From: Daucus carota subsp. sativus
Lineage: Eukaryota; Streptophyta; Magnoliopsida; Apiales; Apiaceae
Direction: 5' to 3'
Length of the DNA stretch: 64,000 nucleotides
NCBI RefSeq assembly: GCF_001625215.2
Contig: NC_030387.2
Coordinates: forward strand, 31,891,606-31,955,605
Shown: positions 58,303 to 64,000 of the stretch, one piece after another
Layout: each line of letters begins with the position of its first letter
How positions within the stretch are numbered: position 1 is the first letter of the stretch
Made by a program: the position numbers and the translations under genes
Notes under the pieces: generated by a model
What the model was told of the DNA's origin: nothing
The model's input: only the letters and a program-made list of their open reading frames with translations
The model's database searches: none

Positions 58303-60534
58303 CTAATTGTTAGTTTTAAGGACCCAGACTTGCTTGGATCCCTTGGCCTTATTAAGTTTGTTAGCTTTTGCAGCGGTATTATTATCAGAGTTTGAGCTAA
58401 CAGACTTTGCAACAGAGTTTGTACTAGAAACAGATTTTGTACTTGCAGAGCTTTTATTAAACTTCTTCAAAAAAGGTTTCAATTGATAATAATCATAATA
58501 CAAACTATGATATTCTTTGCAAGTATAAATAGAATGCCATAAACTACCACAATGAAAACATGGATCTTGTGGTTTATATCTAATACTACTTTTTCTAACT
58601 CCAGACTTTGTAGGTAAAGAGTTAATGTCCTTGTTCTTCCTGCAAAAATTAGCAAGATGATTAGTATTACCACAGTTATGGCATGTCTTCCTAGGTGCAT
58701 TTGGAACAGGCATGTAGTTGTTACTCTTGTCTATGCCAATTTTGCCATTTCTATTTTTCCTAGGCTCCTTGTTTTTGTCATCAGACTTTACCTCTTTAAG
58801 CTTATGTTTAAGCTGTTTCTGAGTCATCAGTCCTATGTTAACCTGTTTGGGCTTTTCAGATTTTAAATTGTTGTTAATCTCTGATTTTGGTCTACATTGT
58901 TTATTCTTAGAGGATTCAACAACAAATTTAACAGGTTTAACCTTAGGTTTTTGAGTTTTAACGAACTCTGTTTTTGATGACTCAGCTTCTGAGTTATCAG
59001 TGTAACCTAGTCCTTTCTTCCAGTTTCCACTTCCTAAGATATCCTGAGTAGTTTTGCCTGAATTAGTCCATGTTTTAATAATTTCCCTTTCCTTAGCAAG
59101 TTCTGATTGAAGAGATGCATACCTCTTTAATAATTCATCTTTGATAATGACAGCATCATCTCTTTCTTTCTGAACTTCCAACATTTGAACTAATTCTTTT
59201 TCAAGATAATCATTTCTTTTCTTTACACTTAGAGTTTCAGATTTTAATCTTTCATTTTCTAAAGTCTGATCTCTAAAGCTGGTATGCAAAGTTTTAAGAA
59301 ACAATCTTAACTCAGTTATATCTTCAGTATCAAAGGCAAGAGTAGAATGAGGTACCTTAGCAGGAGATTCAGAGTTGTTGTCAGTGTTTGCCATCAGAGC
59401 ATAATTGACTTCTTCTTCTGAATCAGATGTATCTGTCCAGTTTCCTTTCTTGGTGATAAAGGCTTTTTCTTTTTCCTTCTTGGCTTTCTTGCATTCAGAT
59501 GCAAAGTGTCCCTTTTCACCACAGTTGAAACAGGTATACTTGTCAGCTTTTCCAGCTTTTCCTTCTTTGCCCTCATTCTTCTTAAAGTTCTTCTTGTCAT
59601 AAACTCTGTCAGAGTTTCTGTCTTTTCTTGAAAAACTTTTGCCTTTGTTGAACTTTTTGTAGGCCAACTTCTTGAAGCTTTTCACCATCAATGCTGCTAA
59701 CTGCATCATCTCATCATCACTTTCTTCAGAGTCTGAGGGAACATCAGAGTTTGAGTCATCAGAGTTTGATGACTCAATGTCAGACTTTGTGATATGAGCT
59801 TTTCCTTTGCTCTTAGCAGCTTCCTCTTGAACTTTCAGAGCAACAGACTTTGATTTTCCTCCATGACGTTTGCTCCTTTGCTCCATTTCAAGTTCATGGG
59901 TCTTCAATCTTCCATAAACATCATCAAGAGACATTTCTCCAAGATCAAGATTGTCTCTAATTGTGGTGACTTTCAAATCCCATTTTTCTGGAAGAGCCAG
60001 AAGGAATTTGAGATTTGAGTCTTCAAGATCATATTCCTTGTCCACCAGAGATAAGTCATTCAGCAGTTTGACAAATCTGTCATACAGATCTGTCAGAGAC
60101 TCACCAGATTTTGAGTCAAAGTGCTCATACTCCTGTGTAAGGATTGTTTTTCTGTTTTTCTTAATGGCCTGAGTTCCTTGACATCTGGTTTCCAGAGCAT
60201 CCCAGATTTGTTTAGCAGTTTTGCACCCAATTACCCTATTAGACATTGCATTGTCAAGAGCACTGTGCAAAAGGTGTTTCACCTTTGAGTCTTTACTAAT
60301 TGACAGGATATCCTCAGGGGTATAATCTTTCTTTTCTTTTGGGACCATCTTCTGAGGTTCATCAGCAAGCCCAACAGAGAGCTTGGTGGGCATATGTGGT
60401 CCATCAAAGATCCTGTCAAGATATTCTGGATCAACAGAGTCTAAGAATATTATCATTCTCTCTTTCCAGACTGGATATTCAGATGCCTTAAGGATTGGAA
60501 CTCTAAAGGATGAAGCTTGTGATTTTTCAGACAT
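58303..60534 (-). CDS. Copia gag ORF with three zinc knuckles
   Basis: A 743-codon gag of the UBN2/DUF4219 type: it starts MSEKSQASSFRVPILKASEY, has the capsid-like WKERM ... IWDALETRCQGT region, and an acidic Ser/Asp segment. There are three CX2CX4HX4C-type knuckles (CFNCGEKGHFASEC, CHNCGNTNHLANFC, CFHCGSLWHSIYTC), where many Copia gags have one. A coiled-coil stretch lies between knuckles one and two. Confidence 0.88.
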   Translation of the reverse strand: MSEKSQASSFRVPILKASEYPVWKERMIIFLDSVDPEYLDRIFDGPHMPTKLSVGLADEPQKMVPKEKKDYTPEDILSISKDSKVKHLLHSALDNAMSNRVIGCKTAKQIWDALETRCQGTQAIKKNRKTILTQEYEHFDSKSGESLTDLYDRFVKLLNDLSLVDKEYDLEDSNLKFLLALPEKWDLKVTTIRDNLDLGEMSLDDVYGRLKTHELEMEQRSKRHGGKSKSVALKVQEEAAKSKGKAHITKSDIESSNSDDSNSDVPSDSEESDDEMMQLAALMVKSFKKLAYKKFNKGKSFSRKDRNSDRVYDKKNFKKNEGKEGKAGKADKYTCFNCGEKGHFASECKKAKKEKEKAFITKKGNWTDTSDSEEEVNYALMANTDNNSESPAKVPHSTLAFDTEDITELRLFLKTLHTSFRDQTLENERLKSETLSVKKRNDYLEKELVQMLEVQKERDDAVIIKDELLKRYASLQSELAKEREIIKTWTNSGKTTQDILGSGNWKKGLGYTDNSEAESSKTEFVKTQKPKVKPVKFVVESSKNKQCRPKSEINNNLKSEKPKQVNIGLMTQKQLKHKLKEVKSDDKNKEPRKNRNGKIGIDKSNNYMPVPNAPRKTCHNCGNTNHLANFCRKNKDINSLPTKSGVRKSSIRYKPQDPCFHCGSLWHSIYTCKEYHSLYYDYYQLKPFLKKFNKSSASTKSVSSTNSVAKSVSSNSDNNTAAKANKLNKAKGSKQVWVLKTNN

Positions 60535-60571
60535 GATTGTGTTTAAGATCTCACTGTAGTATTCTTAACAG

Positions 60572-60590
60572 AGCTGGCTCTGATACCACT
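60572..60590 (-). other. Primer-binding site
   Basis: On the minus strand TGGTATCAGAGCCAGCTC follows the 5' LTR. It matches the 3' end of initiator tRNA-Met, as in most plant Copia elements. Confidence 0.9.
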
Positions 60591-61161
60591 TGTTAGGTCC
60601 TATAAATTCACTATATAATCTGATATAGCTATCACAATCTGTAACACAGTAAGACAATATAAGAGATTGAAAGCAGTAAACTCTTATATTCACAAAGCTT
60701 GAATGGTTACAAAAACTCTCTCAGTGATTTATATTGTATCACTAAGAGCTGCTAGGGTTCTTAACAATATACTCGATAACTCAACTCATATAGAGTAACC
60801 CTAATCTGTGTTTATATAGACACAGTTACAAAATCAATCTCTGATTTGATATCCTATAAATCAGCTAATAAATCTATCAATCAAAGATTGCTCCAGTTTT
60901 CTGTTTAGTTTCCATAGTCAGCAAATCACTCCTCAGCTTCTATCCTTCCATGAAGTATATCCGCTTCTGAGCTCTTTCCACGTGTAAACTCTGTCGAGTC
61001 TTGACTATGTAAACTCTGATCAGACTTTATTAAACTCTGTCAGACTTTGCTAAACTCTGTCAGACTTTGCTAAACTCTGATCAGCTTCCATATTAAACTC
61101 TGATGATTCCTGTTCTAAAACAAACCTTAAGAACATCAGTAATCATCAATTATATCTAACA
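60591..61161 (-). repeat. Copia LTR (5' LTR in element orientation)
   Basis: Same length as the other LTR. The one difference I found is near base 18 of the repeat. The repeat cluster lies at about 60984-61117. Confidence 0.95.
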
Positions 61162-61397
61162 TAATTATTATATTTTTATAGTATTATTTTTATCCAATGT
61201 AATAATAATTATTTAAGTAAATGATATAAAAATAATATTTTATATTAATAGATTATATACTGCTGATAATAAATTATCCGATTAGAAAATAGAATATACG
61301 ATAGTATCACATATTCAAAATCCAAATTTTAAATATTTTAAATTAATTTATATCCAAATAAAATAATTTTAAACTTAAATCCGGAAAACATGAAAAA

Positions 61398-61662
61398 TAC
61401 TCCCTCCGTCCCCCTCATTTGTTTACATTGAGGGACGGGGCTCGGCACGCATTCTAATACTCTCGTAAAACGTAGTTTGATAAATTATTTTGAATTTTTT
61501 TTTCTGAATAAAAATTTGATGTTTAAATTTTTATAAAAAAAGAAAATTTTCAAAAATAAGTTATAAAACTATGTTTTATATGCGTTTTAAAATGTTTTAA
61601 AATGTCTTAAAATGCGTGTTGTGCAGAAAAAATTGTAAAGAAACGAGGGACCGAGGCAATAA
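61398..61662. mobile_element. Stowaway-like MITE
   Basis: It begins tactccctccgtccccctca and ends acgagggaccgaggcaata. The interior cggcacgcattctaat and aaatgcgtgttgtgc are inverted relatives. It is close kin of the 24.9 kb copy. Confidence 0.7.
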
Positions 61663-61730
61663 TACGATAGAAAAGACTTTTTGTTTTTAGGACCACGACA
61701 TGCTTTTACCATTTTTACATGGTAGGTGGT

Positions 61731-62469
61731 AGGGGTGTACATGGGTTAGCGAAACCGACCAACCCGATCCAAACCGACTATATTTCGTCCGATCCAAACC
61801 GAAATCTTTTAACTCGATTAGTAATTGGATTGAAAAAGTATTAACCCGATTTAGTTTGGTTGGACATAGGTTTCGGGTTTTATAAACCGATCCAACCCAA
61901 CCTGATTGAAATATATGAGAACATATTAAATTTATTCATCTCATCACATATTAGCCTAGTCTGTTTAGTTTTATTGTATTTGTATGCTCCTTAAATTTAA
62001 TATAGTTTGTTTGCTATTTAAATATATATAAGATTAAATCTATGAATGTGAATATGAGATTAAATTTATTATTTTATTTGTCTAGGAGCACACAGACATG
62101 AATATTGTTTGTTTGTTATATTATCTATTTAAGTAGCAAACAAATATGAATGAGAATATGAGATTTGATTCATGAATATATTTGTTCATTATTTGTTACT
62201 ACTTATTTTTAACAGAATTCAATGTATGTCTTCGACAAGATTGTTAAAGGAATTTTTAGCGTAAAAAATTGGATGTTGAAGATCTATTTGACACCAGCGA
62301 TTATAATATTTATTAACCCAACCAAACCAATCCAAACTGAAGTACTACAAATTGGTTTAGGTTAAAAAGTTATACGGATTGGGTTGGGTTGAAATTTTGA
62401 AAACCCGATTTAATTGGTTTGGGTTGATAAATTCCGTCAACCCGCCCAACCCGAACCGTGTACACCCCT
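61731..62469. mobile_element. hAT-like non-autonomous element (aggggtgtac type)
   Basis: The ends are aggggtgtacatgggttag and, inverted, aggggtgtacacggttcgg. Subterminal runs of aaccga/cccgatcc-type repeats occur in both directions. The flanks aggtggt and agttggt are a near-match 7-8 bp duplication. 739 bp, no ORF. Confidence 0.75.
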
Positions 62470-62579
62470 AGTTGGTGGGGTTAACCTAAAGTAAAACTCC
62501 TGGCGTCCCTGCGAAAAGAAAAAAAATAGAAAGAGATACGGGTGGATTAAAATAAAAAAAAACGGAAAGAGCCAAAAGA

Positions 62580-62711
62580 GAGGCTCCAGCACCACTGTAG
62601 TTGGTTCTCTCTAGAGTTGCTAGCTAGCTTCTCGATAGCTCCGAGATAACCCTAATCGCGCTCTTTCTCTCTATAAACACCACCATCAAATCGCTCTAAT
62701 CGTCAATTTAT
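62580..62711 (+). other. Possible leader exon and promoter of a gene continuing beyond the right edge
   Basis: A CT-rich segment with the telo-box aaccctaa (62648-62655) and TATAAAC (62672-62678) ends at a consensus GTAAGT donor (62712). This layout is common for housekeeping plant genes with an intron in the leader. No coding exon follows within the window. Confidence 0.4.
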
Positions 62712-64000
62712 GTAAGTTCTCACTTAATCTCTGCGTTTTTGATATTTTAATTGACCGATTAGTTTCGATTTTGTTTATCTATAATATGCCGCCTTGTATA
62801 TTTCTGATCTGTACTTTCTATTTTCTGACCCCGCTACTTAATTTGAGTTTAATTGATGGCCTATTGTTATGTTTAAGTGTAAAATTCAGTTAGGTTATTT
62901 GGAGTTCTTGTCGTGAGTCGACTGAATTGGTGTCGTAAACGTTGCGGATGATGACTTTGCTTTATTAGAAGCCAACTTTTGCTTTCGATTGTTTTTATAG
63001 CAGATTATTGGAGCATTTTATTTGTCTGCTAAACTGCTAATGCGAAGTAGGGAAATATAACGTGTGTTTTTAATTGTTCAGAAATAATTTGTATTTGTCA
63101 TCAAATATATGTGTTTCCAAATTTTCTGGAATGTCGATTGATGGTAAATTTTGTTTATTAGGAAATCTGATATTTAATATACATCCGTGTTATGGACTTG
63201 TTATGGTCTTATTTTTGATACTGGTGTCTTAATACATATGACCAGTGCAAATTATCTGGTGGCTGATAGGATTATGGAGTTTGTTCAGAGGTGTAACTTT
63301 AAATCATATGATCAGCAGATAAATGAATATACACAGAGGATAGTTAATGCAGTTCTCAAGTGAATAATAAAATAAATGATTTGATTGATACACTTGTAAC
63401 AAGCATCTCTGCCTTTAAATGAGTTTATGTTGTATTTTTGTGGGATTGTGTCCTTATTTTAGTGGAATTCATGGGACAATTTTTACAAGTATTTTTTAGT
63501 GAAATTCTTTTAAGTATCTTTTCAAAGACTTGGTGCTGGACTGCTGTTGGGACATGGGCTTGGTGCCTCCAAAGGGTTGTATGCCTTTGGGTGTCTCAGG
63601 GATGCTAACTGTGGCATCAGGCTTAAAAATCTCACCAATGGAAGGGGCTGCGAAAAGCAGCGTGTCCAGGGACTGGTGTTTATAAGGAGTCAAAAAATAT
63701 GCCTGAGCATTTTTCTTGCACATGAAATACATTTACTGTGTGTATATTCGTCACACTTGAGAAAACAAGTATTTGATCTATTTTGGGCTTTATAGAATTT
63801 AAATTTGGGCTTAAGTCCATCTTTTGGATATGATTTTAAGATTTGAAACCTTTATAAAAAGGTGTGGAAAGTGAAAGTGAAGTACTCTTTAACTCTTTAG
63901 TTGCCACTTTTTAATTTTAAGTTTCTCAAACTTCGTCTAAATTTTCCCTTTAAGGATGATTTTAGCTGCCAAGGGGCAATTTTTGGCAGGTGGTGCCACC
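62712..64000. other. Likely intron or intergenic sequence at the right edge
   Basis: If the leader exon is real this is its first intron. Bases 63500-63740 are less AT-rich, with a 78-codon open frame on the minus strand containing IPETPKGIQPFGG. I do not recognise it; it could be a repeat fragment. Confidence 0.35.

Larger units (their letters stand above)
54124..61161 (-). mobile_element. Copia-type LTR retrotransposon, young, unusual coding layout
   Basis: The element is 7,038 bp, flanked by a perfect 5-bp duplication taatt (54119-54123 and 61162-61166). LTRs of 571 bp lie at 54124-54694 and 60591-61161; by eye they differ at one base. A primer-binding site matching initiator tRNA-Met and a purine tract lie inside the LTRs, giving minus-strand orientation. 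Parts: gag ORF, then a second ORF with protease and integrase, then a long C-terminal region unlike reverse transcriptase or RNase H. With those two parts unrecognised it looks non-autonomous, that is, broken in about one major way but otherwise with long open frames. The near-identical LTRs imply an insertion roughly of the order of 0.1 million years or less at usual plant rates (inference). Confidence 0.93.

Noticed and set aside
63496-63732. Minus-strand ORF containing IPETPKGIQPFGG
   Set aside because: No family recognised, no supporting splice sites, and it lies inside a likely intron.
1-64000. CRISPR array, bacterial operons or organellar insertions
   Set aside because: None seen. The repeats present are transposon ends or tandem duplications, and all genes have plant nuclear structure.

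Overview
The window is nuclear DNA from a flowering plant. It is AT-rich, its genes are split by many GT-AG introns, plastid transit peptides are present, and small plant-type transposons fill the gaps. The proteins look like those of a eudicot. A carrot-EP3-like class IV chitinase and a UGT708-type glycosyltransferase fit an asterid such as an Apiaceae species, but that placement is a guess.

Host genes from left to right: first coding exon of a group I WRKY factor (minus, cut by the left edge); a seven-exon plastid-targeted protein of a lipocalin-like unknown family (minus); an eight-coding-exon HESO1 terminal uridylyltransferase (plus); APC11, the RING subunit of the anaphase-promoting complex (minus); a two-exon class IV chitinase (minus); plastid chorismate mutase CM1, six exons (minus); a DUF863 protein with two overlapping upstream ORFs (plus); two identical tRNA-Gln(UUG) genes (minus); an intronless UGT708-type glycosyltransferase (minus); the ion channel CNGC2, eight exons (minus). 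At the right edge lies a possible leader exon of a further gene (plus). I built the exon models by hand from splice sites, reading frame and family conservation. They are independent single-copy genes and not one pathway, although the chitinase, WRKY and CNGC2 genes all belong to families tied to defence.

The mobile DNA includes a 7 kb Copia-type LTR element at 54.1-61.2 kb. It has 571-bp terminal repeats that I read as differing at one base, a perfect TAATT duplication, gag, protease and integrase parts, and an unfamiliar C-terminal coding region where reverse transcriptase would be expected. There is also a 1.3 kb Mutator-like element with a GRF zinc-finger ORF, several families of MITEs (hAT-like, Stowaway-like, and palindromic ones of 239 bp and 73 bp), a 5'-truncated LINE tail, and a set of very short retroposon footprints with long target duplications.

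Most notable: the unusual Copia layout, an APC11 first intron with a U12-type donor and a frame puzzle at its acceptor, overlapping uORFs before the DUF863 gene, the 73-bp palindromic element, and the tiny retroposon footprints.
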